From: MM2 sp035460165
GTDB lineage: Bacteria; Pseudomonadota; Gammaproteobacteria; Burkholderiales; Methylophilaceae
NCBI GenBank assembly: GCA_035460165.1
Contig: DATHWW010000016.1
Location: forward strand, 38,319 to 102,318
Direction of reading: 5' to 3'
DNA: 64,000 nucleotides
Position 1 is the stretch's first letter, and each line of letters begins with the position of its first letter. Below the pieces are notes generated by a model. It did not search any database, was not told where the DNA came from, and saw only the letters and a program-made list of their open reading frames with translations. Below, piece after piece: positions 1-7,645 of this stretch. A program made the translations under genes and the position numbers.

Positions 1-817
1 CGCCGGCAATGCTGCTGCCCCGCACGTAATCGCTGCCTATCTCGGCGGAGTATTTCTTCAGATACTCCTCATCCAGCTTGGAATATTGCCGCGAGCTGTC
101 CATCAGTGCCACGCCGTCGTCGCGTGCGCCGAAGTTTTCCTGCGAAATCTGTGCGACGCCCGGCTGCATCTGGAAGCTTTCCGCAGACCAGTAACCGAGC
201 AGCTTGTTGTTTTCGTCGAACTTGGGAATGGGAGCGCCCTTTTCGCTGCCGATGCCGACGACCAGCCAGCCTTTTCCCCCCTGGAAATCCGTCAGTTCCA
301 GTGTGTTGAAGGCATGCAGGCGCGGCGCCTCTTCGCCGTCGGTGAGGAATACCACCTGGGCAGGCTCGCCTAGCGTGCGCGTCAGATGGGCGATGGACTG
401 GGCGCCTTGACGCAGCCGGCTGTTGCCCGACCAGGCCATGCGCCACTCCATGTGGGCAATGTTGTCTTGGATGGCGTCGAAATTGCGGCAGACTTCGATC
501 GGGCTGTATTGCAGGGCTGCGCTGGACCCGGCGAAAAAGGCGAGGCTGACGCGCGTGCCGCATGGCATACCCGAGATCAGGTCGTGCAGTAGGCGGCGGG
601 TGTAAGCGTTGCGGCTGGCCGGCTTGCCGTCCACCATCATGTCCACCGTATTCATGCTCTGGGTGATGTCCACCACCAGCAAATAGGTGTAGATGTCGCG
701 CTGCACCTGCACCGTCGGGCGCAGCAGCGCCACCAATAGCAGCAACGCCGCTCCGCCCAGCAGCGCGAAATCGCGGTGGTGCTTCAGGTAGTCGATGACC
801 ATGCGCAGCTTGTTCAC
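1..817 (-). CDS. mxaL: MxaL-like von Willebrand factor A protein (3' end beyond window)
   Basis: Reading the minus strand gives an open frame of about 272 codons with no stop before the window edge. The GTG at 817 is 3 bp past the mxaK stop; an in-frame TTG (823) and ATG (802) are alternatives. A membrane segment of about 20 residues rich in Leu/Ala lies near residues 16-36. It is followed by a vWA domain with a MIDAS-like DITQSMN motif (Thr where many vWA domains have Ser) and a later FLTDGEE motif. MxaL is one of the membrane-anchored vWA proteins thought to help assemble or insert calcium into methanol dehydrogenase. The assignment rests on position after mxaR-S-A-C-K plus the vWA fold; the C-terminus is not visible. 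Confidence 0.8.
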   Translation of the reverse strand, partial: MNKLRMVIDYLKHHRDFALLGGAALLLLVALLRPTVQVQRDIYTYLLVVDITQSMNTVDMMVDGKPASRNAYTRRLLHDLISGMPCGTRVSLAFFAGSSAALQYSPIEVCRNFDAIQDNIAHMEWRMAWSGNSRLRQGAQSIAHLTRTLGEPAQVVFLTDGEEAPRLHAFNTLELTDFQGGKGWLVVGIGSEKGAPIPKFDENNKLLGYWSAESFQMQPGVAQISQENFGARDDGVALMDSSRQYSKLDEEYLKKYSAEIGSDYVRGSSIAG

Positions 818-819
818 GG

Positions 820-1356
820 TCAAGGGAGTCCCACCGGAATATTGCCCATGATCAGCCCCGGCGAATCCGACTCGCCTACGCCGGGAGTAGCTTCTGACGG
901 CAGCATGGTGAGTATGCGGTCGAGATTGTGGCGCGCATCCCAATGCTCGCTATCCAGCCGCAGCGATTGCATATAGGCGGTTTTGGCCTGCGTCAGCAGG
1001 TAGACCGCCTCATCGCGCACGGTGAGGTCGCGGCCGTTGATGGCCAGTCCGCGCAGGAAAAAGATGTTGCCCAGGTTGAATTGCACCGCCGCGCGCTGGC
1101 TGGGCGTGCCTTTTTCCGTCAGTTGCAGGAACAGCAGGGTGGAATCCTGGTAGCGGCCGCTCTTGCCCAGCCAGTAGGCAGCGGAAAACTTGGCCTCGTA
1201 GGATTGGGTATCCGTGACCGGCGTCTTGCCCGAAGCTACCGCCCGGTTGAAGTTCTCGATCTGCCGGATGCGGTTGGCTTCCCATGCCGCCCCTGCGCCG
1301 GCCGCGATCGCGGCGGCGAGCAGAAGAGCTGTCAGTTTTTTTGCACTCAGCGCCAT
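820..1356 (-). CDS. mxaK: MxaK-like membrane-anchored protein
   Basis: 178 residues. An N-terminal hydrophobic anchor (about residues 7-25, LTALLLAAAIAAGAGA) is followed by a soluble, helix-rich periplasmic part. That part has TPR-like character (AAYWLGKSGRYQDSTLLFLQ; AAVQFNLGNIFFLRG). The C-terminal tail ends in a short hydrophobic stretch. MxaK belongs to the accessory set required for active methanol dehydrogenase; its molecular role is unknown. The start overlaps the mxaC stop by 10 bp, so translation is probably coupled. Its identity is supported mainly by its place between the vWA genes mxaC and mxaL. Confidence 0.8.
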   Translation of the reverse strand: MALSAKKLTALLLAAAIAAGAGAAWEANRIRQIENFNRAVASGKTPVTDTQSYEAKFSAAYWLGKSGRYQDSTLLFLQLTEKGTPSQRAAVQFNLGNIFFLRGLAINGRDLTVRDEAVYLLTQAKTAYMQSLRLDSEHWDARHNLDRILTMLPSEATPGVGESDSPGLIMGNIPVGLP

Positions 1357-2327
1357 GTCTTAACCTCCAGTAACTTGATGCCCAACAGCGCGGCGATCAT
1401 CAGCGCCGCCAGCGCGAAGCAGTGCGAGGTAAAGTCGCGCCCCGGGATCTGCTCCATGTAGCGGATAGGTTTCTTTTCCTTGCGATTGATGTCGTCGATG
1501 GCCAGCGCCAGCGATTGCGGATCGTCGGCCTCATAAGGCTGGTAGCCGGAGCGCATGCTCTTGAAATACTGGTGCAGCTCGATGGAAGGCGGCAACGGTT
1601 GGTCCTCGGGCGGCTTGTATTCTTCGTCGAAAATGCTGATCGCGCCCGGTTGGCGCAATACGATCCAGTACAGGGTGACGTTCATGCGAGCCAGCCAGTC
1701 GCGGATTTTTTGCTGGGCATCGGTACCGATGCGTCCGGCACCGTCGGACAGCAGCACGAGCGCGCGCGAGCCGGAGTCCGGCGTCTTGTCGAACATTCCC
1801 AGCGCGGTGGTGAGGCCGCTGCCGATATTGGTCTGGAACAGGCCGGGGCCGCCAGCGGCGTCGATCGCGGCAAGGATGGCCTCGCGGCTCTGGGTGAGCG
1901 GCATCACGTACATCGCCGAATTGCTGAAGGTCACCATGCCGAACATATCGTTCTTGCGCTGATTGACGAAATCCGTGATCAGCCGCCGCGCCGCTGCGGA
2001 TTTCGATTCGCCCGCCCGGCCGCTGATCATTGAGCCGGAAAACGGATCGTCCATACTCGCGCTGCGATCGATGGTCAGCACGATCTGCGCGCCCTCGCCG
2101 ATACGCTCGACCTTCTGTGCCGCGGTGTGCGGCCCGGCGATGCCGAGAATGATCAACAGCAGCGCCAGCGCAGCGAGGATCTTGAGCAACAATCCCATCA
2201 GCTCGGAAAGCCGGTCGCGAGGCAGTATCTGCGTCCAGGAATAGGTGCGGCTATGCGTGCGCTCCAGCAGCAGCGGGAGCATCGCCAGCGGCAGCAGGAA
2301 AAGTACCCAGTAAGTGTTGAACAGCAT
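1347..2327 (-). CDS. mxaC: MxaC-like vWA-domain membrane protein
   Basis: 326 residues with BatA/BatB-like architecture. There are two N-terminal membrane helices (about 6-21 and 45-65), then a vWA domain with a MIDAS motif DRSAS (D87, S89, S91) and LLSDGAG. A C-terminal membrane helix sits near residues 300-318. In methylotrophs MxaC acts with MxaR, MxaS, MxaA, MxaK and MxaL in maturation of the calcium/PQQ methanol dehydrogenase in the periplasm. It lies 70 bp downstream of mxaA and overlaps mxaK. A generic BatA-type aerotolerance protein is the alternative, but the neighbours make MxaC more likely. Confidence 0.85.
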   Translation of the reverse strand: MLFNTYWVLFLLPLAMLPLLLERTHSRTYSWTQILPRDRLSELMGLLLKILAALALLLIILGIAGPHTAAQKVERIGEGAQIVLTIDRSASMDDPFSGSMISGRAGESKSAAARRLITDFVNQRKNDMFGMVTFSNSAMYVMPLTQSREAILAAIDAAGGPGLFQTNIGSGLTTALGMFDKTPDSGSRALVLLSDGAGRIGTDAQQKIRDWLARMNVTLYWIVLRQPGAISIFDEEYKPPEDQPLPPSIELHQYFKSMRSGYQPYEADDPQSLALAIDDINRKEKKPIRYMEQIPGRDFTSHCFALAALMIAALLGIKLLEVKTWR

Positions 2328-2397
2328 GCGATTCAGCTTTCCGTGGGGCTTGTAGCGCAGGCGAGCACGCGGGCGCTACGAAAAGTCAGGGATGCCA

Positions 2398-3327
2398 TCA
2401 TTTCAATCCACGCTCGCAATCGCGGCAGCGGCGGCAGAATGTGCGCAGCCATTCCATTGCGTCGCCGTCGATGCCATGCGGTGCGGTTGGTTCGAAGAAC
2501 ACCGTGCGCGATAGTCCGAAAAACTGGTCGATTTCAGTACCGACTGGTGCGAATCCCGGCCTGCGCGACAGGAAAGCGTCACCGTCGAACACGCTGTTCC
2601 CTGCCGTGGTATTCAATGCCTGGTGCAGACGCGAAATCCCTTGCGACAAGCCTTCGGAAGTTGCCGGAAGTTTTTTCAGGTCGCGGTAGGCGCGAGCGAA
2701 AGGGCCGCCCATGCGCGGCAGCCATGACGAGGTGCCAAGGACGTAAAGCAGTCCGAGCAGGGAAGCCGCAAGTATGCCCAGCGCGGCCCACAGGAATTGG
2801 TAATGACGGGTGGCGTCGAGTTTGAGCGGGCCGCGGAAACCGCTCATGTCGCGCTCGACCACCACCGAGCCGTATACCGCCAGCGGCGAGATACGGAAAC
2901 TCCAGCTGGGGATGCGAATCTCGAAATTCTTGCCTTCGCCGCCGAACTTGACGAATTCGGCTGGGAGAATGGCCGGTTTGGCGACGATGTTGTTGGTGAA
3001 CACCTGGTAGGAAAGGTGCAGGGTGTAGACGGTGGTGTCGATGCCGGATTTGGTTTCAAGCTTCACCTCGCGCACTTCGACGCCGCTGCCCTTGCCGCGG
3101 CGCTTCTTGTCGTTGCCGGCGATGGGCAGCGAGGTTTCCAGCAGCACGTAGGGTTTTTTCGCTTCCAGGATGATGGTGCGTTCCAGGATGTCGCCCACCG
3201 AGTACCCGACGTCGCGTCGGGGTTCGATGGTGCGAACCGAGACGCGCGGATCGGTGGCGACCCCGTCTTCGGCGTGGGCACTCATTATGCAGAGCAGGGA
3301 AAACGCGGTAATAAGTAATCTCATCAT
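2398..3327 (-). CDS. mxaA: MxaA-like protein
   Basis: 309 residues. A signal peptide (MMRLLITAFSLLCIMSAHA) precedes a periplasmic beta-rich region of about 150 residues. A membrane helix around residues 177-198 (FLWAALGILAASLLGLLYVL) and a cytoplasmic C-terminal part follow. MxaA is needed for calcium insertion into methanol dehydrogenase in methylotrophs. The ATG shares one base with the mxaS stop (TGATG), a tight coupling typical of this operon. The second Met (3324) is an alternative start. The C-terminus has several Cys (FCRRCRDC). Confidence 0.85.
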   Translation of the reverse strand: MMRLLITAFSLLCIMSAHAEDGVATDPRVSVRTIEPRRDVGYSVGDILERTIILEAKKPYVLLETSLPIAGNDKKRRGKGSGVEVREVKLETKSGIDTTVYTLHLSYQVFTNNIVAKPAILPAEFVKFGGEGKNFEIRIPSWSFRISPLAVYGSVVVERDMSGFRGPLKLDATRHYQFLWAALGILAASLLGLLYVLGTSSWLPRMGGPFARAYRDLKKLPATSEGLSQGISRLHQALNTTAGNSVFDGDAFLSRRPGFAPVGTEIDQFFGLSRTVFFEPTAPHGIDGDAMEWLRTFCRRCRDCERGLK

Positions 3328-4190
3328 CAGGCGGCCACAAACTGGTAAAAGTATTCGGTCAAATCATCCGCCTCGAAGCCGTCCTCGATGAACAGTGGCG
3401 GCATGTCGAAGCTCATGAACAGTTTTTCGAGCGCGCTGCGGCGGTCTTCGAAGGCCTGCAGGATGCGCTCGCGGAAATTCTTGCGCAGGAAGAGCGTGCG
3501 CCGCGCGCCGGTTTCGCAGTCGGTCACGCTGGCAATGCCGAATTCCGGCAAGCTGCGATATTCCGCCGCATCCCACAGGATCAGCGGCACCACGTGATGG
3601 CGCATCAAGCTGCCCAGATGGCGTTCAAGTTGCTCCAGCGGTGTATGGAAATCCGACACCAGCAGCACCAGCGAACGTTCGCGCGGCAAGTACTGGCTCA
3701 CGTCGCTCAAGCCGGCGGCGCCGATATGGCCGGGGCGGTGGGCGGCGAGGCGCTCGGTCAATTCGAATGCGCCGTGCACTTTGGTGGAAGACATGAACAT
3801 CCAGTCTTCGCGCACTTGTTCGTCGAATCCGATAAAGCCGAATGGATCGTTCACGCGGAAGGCGGAATAGGCGGCTGAGGCGGTGATCTCGGCGGCGATT
3901 TCCAGTTTGCGCATCTGGCCGGAAAAGCCCATCGATCCCGACAGGTCGCAGGCGACAAAAACCGGCACCGCACTGCGCTGGTTGAAAATCCGCACCCAGA
4001 CCTGGTCGAACGGGTCGCGTATGGTTTGCCGGATGTCGATGCGGCGCGGGTCGGGATACGAGATCAAGGGGGCATGGCCGCGAAAGTCCATGCCCAGCCC
4101 ACGCTGCGCACTGGCATGGCGGCCCGGATGGCGGCCGCGTGAACGCCAGCCGATCTGGTAGGTGAACTCCTTGATTTGGCCTTCGATCAT
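3327..4190 (-). CDS. mxaS: MxaS-like DUF58/vWA-fold protein
   Basis: The frame is open further upstream, but that part only mirrors mxaR in another frame. The ATG at 4190, 4 bp after the mxaR stop, gives 287 residues, which fits the family. A DUF58-type fold carries a MIDAS-like CDLSGSM motif (D82, S84, S86) and VSDFHTP further on. No membrane helix is evident, so it is probably cytoplasmic and partners the MoxR-type ATPase, the usual MoxR-DUF58-vWA arrangement. The neighbours mxaR and mxaA support the name. Confidence 0.85.
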   Translation of the reverse strand: MIEGQIKEFTYQIGWRSRGRHPGRHASAQRGLGMDFRGHAPLISYPDPRRIDIRQTIRDPFDQVWVRIFNQRSAVPVFVACDLSGSMGFSGQMRKLEIAAEITASAAYSAFRVNDPFGFIGFDEQVREDWMFMSSTKVHGAFELTERLAAHRPGHIGAAGLSDVSQYLPRERSLVLLVSDFHTPLEQLERHLGSLMRHHVVPLILWDAAEYRSLPEFGIASVTDCETGARRTLFLRKNFRERILQAFEDRRSALEKLFMSFDMPPLFIEDGFEADDLTEYFYQFVAA

Positions 4191-4194
4191 GTTG

Positions 4195-5220
4195 TTACGG
4201 TGCGGAAACGGCGTTGACGATGCCCGACAGCAAATCGCGCGCGATTTCCGTACGGCGCATTTCGTACACCGGGCTGAACACCAGGCGGTGCGCCACGGTT
4301 TCATGGAATACCGCGTGGATGTCTTCCGGCAGCACCGCATCGCGGTTGTTGAGCCAGGCGTTGACGCGCGCCGCGCGCAGCATCATCGACATGCCGCGCG
4401 GGCTGGCACCGGCCAGCACCAGGCGGTTGATATCGACGCCGTCGATCTTGACACCATACTGGCCCGGATGCCGGGTCGCCAGCCACAGTTCCAGCGCGTA
4501 TTTGCGCAGCGTCGGGCTTGCCTGCACGTGGTCCTGCAGGGCCACGGCGATGCTGTTCAGCTTGTCGTAATGCAGCACGTCGGGCTGGACGTTTTCCACC
4601 AGCTTGTCGGCGTTGTGGTAGCGCGTATTGAAGATCAGCGATTCCATGATATCCGGGTCGCTGGGTACCGCGATGGGGATTTCCATCATGAAGCGGTCAC
4701 GGGCGGCGGAAGGGATGTCGAAGGTTTCTTCCTTCTCGACCTGGTTGCGGTCGGCGAACACCAGCATGTGCGGGAAGTGATGTTCCGCGTTGAACGCGGA
4801 CAGCGTGCGTTCGGCCATCACGCGCAGCAGCAGCGAGTGTACCTGCGGGCGGGCGCGGTTGATTTCGTTGAAGAAGAACACTGCGAGGCTCTCGCCGCAG
4901 CGCAGCAGCGGGCCGGCGTCCACGTGCGGGCGGCCGTCTTCGCCCAAATAGGTGTGATAGACGAGGTCATTGGGCATCAGGTCGATGGTGCCCTCGATCC
5001 GCTCGTAGCCGCCGCCGATGCCGCGGGTAAAAGCGCGCAACAGGGTGGTCTTGCCGACGCCGACGTCGCCTTCCAGCAGCACATGGCCGCGCGCGAAAAT
5101 CGCGGTGGTGATCAGGCGTACCGGCCGTTCCTGCCCGACGACCACCTTGTTGATTTCGGATTCCAGTTTCAGCGCATGCTCGCGCCAGTCCGTCAGCTGG
5201 CTGTCGGCGGTTGAACTCAC
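4195..5220 (-). CDS. mxaR: MoxR-family AAA+ ATPase (MxaR)
   Basis: 341 residues. Walker A is GDVGVGKTT (51-59). The Walker B/DEINR region reads FFFNEINRARPQ near 115-126, with Asn where most MoxR proteins have Asp. A conserved VFADRNQVEKEETF segment follows. MoxR ATPases act as chaperones for metal-enzyme maturation together with vWA partners; here the substrate would be a methanol dehydrogenase. The start is GTG at 5220, preceded by a good AGGGAGA ribosome site about 8 bases away. It is first in the mxaRSACKL operon. The upstream spacer carries a palindromic operator candidate at 5317-5334, and no mxaFJGI is visible upstream. Confidence 0.9.
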   Translation of the reverse strand: MSSTADSQLTDWREHALKLESEINKVVVGQERPVRLITTAIFARGHVLLEGDVGVGKTTLLRAFTRGIGGGYERIEGTIDLMPNDLVYHTYLGEDGRPHVDAGPLLRCGESLAVFFFNEINRARPQVHSLLLRVMAERTLSAFNAEHHFPHMLVFADRNQVEKEETFDIPSAARDRFMMEIPIAVPSDPDIMESLIFNTRYHNADKLVENVQPDVLHYDKLNSIAVALQDHVQASPTLRKYALELWLATRHPGQYGVKIDGVDINRLVLAGASPRGMSMMLRAARVNAWLNNRDAVLPEDIHAVFHETVAHRLVFSPVYEMRRTEIARDLLSGIVNAVSAP

Positions 5221-5316
5221 TCTCGTCTCCCTCGTGTTGGCTTGTTGCCACTAAGAAAAAATTTAAACTGGCTGTCAGTCTACCAATTTCCTGCGGAACA
5301 GTATGCCACGAAAAGC

Positions 5317-5334
5317 ATACTAACTAGTAAGTAT
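5317..5334. promoter_or_regulatory. 18-bp palindromic operator candidate (copy 1)
   Basis: The sequence fits ATAC-N2-ACTAGT-N2-GTAT, with 16 of 18 positions palindromic. The same pattern recurs at 10314-10331 before the TetR-like genes. The length and symmetry are typical of TetR-family operators. It lies in the 216-bp divergent spacer, 97 bp before mxaR and 103 bp before dinB, so either or both genes could be controlled. The regulator is inferred, probably the TetR protein at 8908-9468. Confidence 0.6.
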
Positions 5335-5436
5335 TTAAACGATCGTATTTTCTATCGCTTTTTTCCTTGGTTTGGCCGTGCATATCGTTATCGTACGGGG
5401 CAAAATAGCGGATTAAGCCCGACATGAATTCGCTAG

Positions 5437-6597
5437 ATGGAACCCTCTAACCGCCGCATTGCCCACCTCGACATGGACATGTTCTTTGCGGGCGTGGAGC
5501 TGCTGCATTATCCGGAATTGCGCGGCTTGCCCATGGTGGTCGGCGGCCGTTCGGCGGATGCGCCGGAGTTGTTGCCCGACGGCAGTCGGCGCTTTCATCG
5601 CTTGCGCGAATATGCCGGGCGCGGCGTGGTCACCACCTCGACCTACGAAGCCCGCACGCTGGGCGTTTTTTCGGCAATGAGCATGATGCATGCCGCCCGC
5701 CTCGCACCGGACGCCATCCTGCTTCCGGCCAACTTCGAAGCCTATCGCCATTATTCGCGGCTGTTCAAGCAGGCGGCGGCTTCGGTTGCGCCGGAGATTG
5801 AAGATCGGGGCATAGACGAAATCTATATCGACCTTGCGAATATTCCCGAAGAAAGCCGCGCGCTTGCCGCGCGCATCAAGCAGGCCGTGCGCGATGCCAC
5901 GGGGCTGTCGTGCTCCATCTGCATCGCCCCCAACAAGCTGCTCGCCAAGATCGGCTCCGACCTCGACAAGCCGGACGGCCTGACGCTGTTGGATGAAGCC
6001 AGCATCCCCACGCGCATCTGGCCGCTTGAAGTCAGAAATATCAACGGCATCGGCCCCAAGGCGGCGCAAAAGCTGGCGGATCTCGGCATCGTGAAAATCG
6101 AGGAACTGGCCCATGCCGATCCGGCGCTGCTGCAAAAGCATTTCGGCCTGAGTTATGCCGGTTGGCTGATCAATGTCGCGCACGGCCGCGACAACCGGCC
6201 CGTCGTGACTAGCTCCGAACCCAGGTCCGTCAGCCGCGAGACCACCTTCGAGCGCGATTTGCACGTCAGGCGAGACCGGGCCGTGCTGTCGGAGGCGTTT
6301 ACCGCGCTATGTACCCGCGTTGCGACGGACCTCGAGCGCAAAGGCTATGTGGGCCGCACCATAGGCATCAAGTTGCGCTATCAGGATTTCCGGACGGTGA
6401 CGCGCGACCTGACCTTGCCAGAGCCGACACAGGATGCAGCGACCATTCGGCGCGCGGCAGGGGAGTGCTTGAAGCGGGTACCGCTAGACAGCAGGATCCG
6501 GTTGCTGGGGGTGCGGGTGGGGACGTTGTCGCCGGAGACGGAAGCCCCGCATGAAATAAGCCCCGCGCAAAGCGAGCTGCCATTCGGCGCTGCATAA
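5437..6597 (+). CDS. dinB: DNA polymerase IV (Y-family translesion polymerase)
   Basis: 386 residues. The metal-binding acidic residues are in LDMDMFF (D12, D14) and GIDEIYIDL (D127, E128). An HhH region (INGIGPKAAQKLADLGI) and the little-finger domain follow. It extends stalled replication forks with low fidelity. Loop 36-60 is longer than in E. coli DinB. No LexA-type CTG-N10-CAG box was found upstream, so SOS control is not evident. It faces the alkylation-repair operon ada-alkB, which suits tolerance of alkylated bases. The start at 5437 begins MEPSNRR; the preceding region has a weak ribosome site. Confidence 0.93.
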   Translation: MEPSNRRIAHLDMDMFFAGVELLHYPELRGLPMVVGGRSADAPELLPDGSRRFHRLREYAGRGVVTTSTYEARTLGVFSAMSMMHAARLAPDAILLPANFEAYRHYSRLFKQAAASVAPEIEDRGIDEIYIDLANIPEESRALAARIKQAVRDATGLSCSICIAPNKLLAKIGSDLDKPDGLTLLDEASIPTRIWPLEVRNINGIGPKAAQKLADLGIVKIEELAHADPALLQKHFGLSYAGWLINVAHGRDNRPVVTSSEPRSVSRETTFERDLHVRRDRAVLSEAFTALCTRVATDLERKGYVGRTIGIKLRYQDFRTVTRDLTLPEPTQDAATIRRAAGECLKRVPLDSRIRLLGVRVGTLSPETEAPHEISPAQSELPFGAA

Positions 6598-6599
6598 AG

Positions 6600-6628
6600 C
6601 GGAAAAACGATGCGCTTGCCGTTTTCCG
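6600..6628. terminator. Hairpin between convergent dinB and the alkB operon
   Basis: CGGAAAAACG pairs with CGTTTTCCG (one bulged A) across a 10-base loop, directly after the dinB stop. A/T-rich arms lie on both sides of the stem. It is a plausible bidirectional terminator separating convergent genes. Confidence 0.5.
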
Positions 6629-6647
6629 GCCAGGCGCAGGCTGGGCG

Positions 6648-6989
6648 TCAGTCGAAACCTGGAACGGCGAGAATCGCTTCCTTGATCGTGGGGGCAAAAT
6701 ATTTGGAAATGCAGCAGCTGCCTGCGCGCGCGGCATGCGTGCGGACGAGGTCGATGACCTCATGCAATGAGGCATACCTGCCGGTCGGCACAGGCAGGGC
6801 CGTGCCGTTCGCGTGGCGCAGTTTGCAAATTTTGCCGTCGGCATCGATGAGCTGGTCGGTATCGCGATATTGAAACCGGTGCCAGGCCGGGTCGTGATCC
6901 CAATTGGATTGGTCCACGACAAACGCCAGCTCATCCTGTCCGGTGTAATGGATGATCGCCGGCCACGCGATTGAATCTGGATGAAACAT
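6648..6989 (-). CDS. Small DUF4144-like protein in alkylation-repair operon
   Basis: 113 residues starting MFHPDSIAWPAIIHYTG. The frame is open far upstream, but that part mirrors alkB; the ATG at 6989 lies 2 bp after the alkB stop. The N-terminal IAWPAIIHYTGQDEL pattern recalls the DUF4144 family; this is recognition from memory, so moderate certainty. There is no signal peptide or membrane helix. A double Cys (SCCISKYFAP) sits near residue 91. Position after alkB suggests an accessory role in alkylation damage or simply co-transcription; no function is known. Confidence 0.7.
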   Translation of the reverse strand: MFHPDSIAWPAIIHYTGQDELAFVVDQSNWDHDPAWHRFQYRDTDQLIDADGKICKLRHANGTALPVPTGRYASLHEVIDLVRTHAARAGSCCISKYFAPTIKEAILAVPGFD

Positions 6990-6991
6990 GA

Positions 6992-7645
6992 CTAGCCGGC
7001 CTTTCGAAACGTGAGGTTGATGCGCTGGTTGCCAAGGCGCGGGTGATGGTTTTCCTTGAGCGTCAGCACGCCATGGTAACGCAGCCGATCGGGTCCGCCC
7101 CACACCACCACGTCGCCATGCAGGAGCGGCACGCGGCGGGTTTTGTCCGAGCGCTTGTGGCCGCCGAACAGGAACACCGCCGGCACGCCCAGCGATACCG
7201 AGACGATGGGCTGGCTGAAATCCTGTTCGTTCTTGTCCTGATGCAAGGTTAGCCGCGTTCCCGGTGCATAGCGATTGATCAGGCAGGCGTCGGGAATGAA
7301 GCGCTCGAATCCTGCCGCGGCTGCAGCGGCGGTGGCGAGGGCAGTAAAGCACGGGGGCATCGGCGGCCATGGGCGCTCGGTGACGGGGTCGATTTCCGTG
7401 TAGCGGTAACCGCGCCGGTCGGAGGTCCAGCCGAGCGTGCCACAGTTGGCCATCGCCACCGACATCACGAAGCCGCCGGGCGTCACCATATTGCGGAAGG
7501 GCGATTCGGCCGTGATCGCCGTAATCGCTTCCAGCAACGCCGTTTCGTCGGCCAGCGCAAAACCATGGAGCAGGCATGCGCCCGGGCCGAGCGGTTCGCT
7601 CCAGCGCGCGCCCGTGTCGCAATCAAATAGCGGCAGATTCGTCAC
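6992..7645 (-). CDS. alkB: AlkB, Fe(II)/2-oxoglutarate DNA repair dioxygenase
   Basis: 217 residues, matching E. coli AlkB (216). It oxidatively demethylates 1-methyladenine and 3-methylcytosine in DNA and RNA. The iron ligands HQD (H135, D137) and H191 are visible, as are the 2-oxoglutarate arginines R208 and R214 (NQRINLTFR) and the conserved NRYAPG. The chosen start is GTG at 7645, preceded by AAGGAGG at correct spacing. It overlaps the end of ada by 23 bp, so translation is coupled. The longer ATG-initiated frame only reads through ada. Confidence 0.95.
   Translation of the reverse strand: MTNLPLFDCDTGARWSEPLGPGACLLHGFALADETALLEAITAITAESPFRNMVTPGGFVMSVAMANCGTLGWTSDRRGYRYTEIDPVTERPWPPMPPCFTALATAAAAAAGFERFIPDACLINRYAPGTRLTLHQDKNEQDFSQPIVSVSLGVPAVFLFGGHKRSDKTRRVPLLHGDVVVWGGPDRLRYHGVLTLKENHHPRLGNQRINLTFRKAG

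Noticed and set aside
4162..5214. 350-codon open frame on the plus strand
   Set aside because: Mirror of mxaR in another frame; no domain and no ribosome site.
5221..5436. LexA box before dinB
   Set aside because: Only a CTG-N5-CAG was found (CTGCGGAACAG), which has the wrong spacing.
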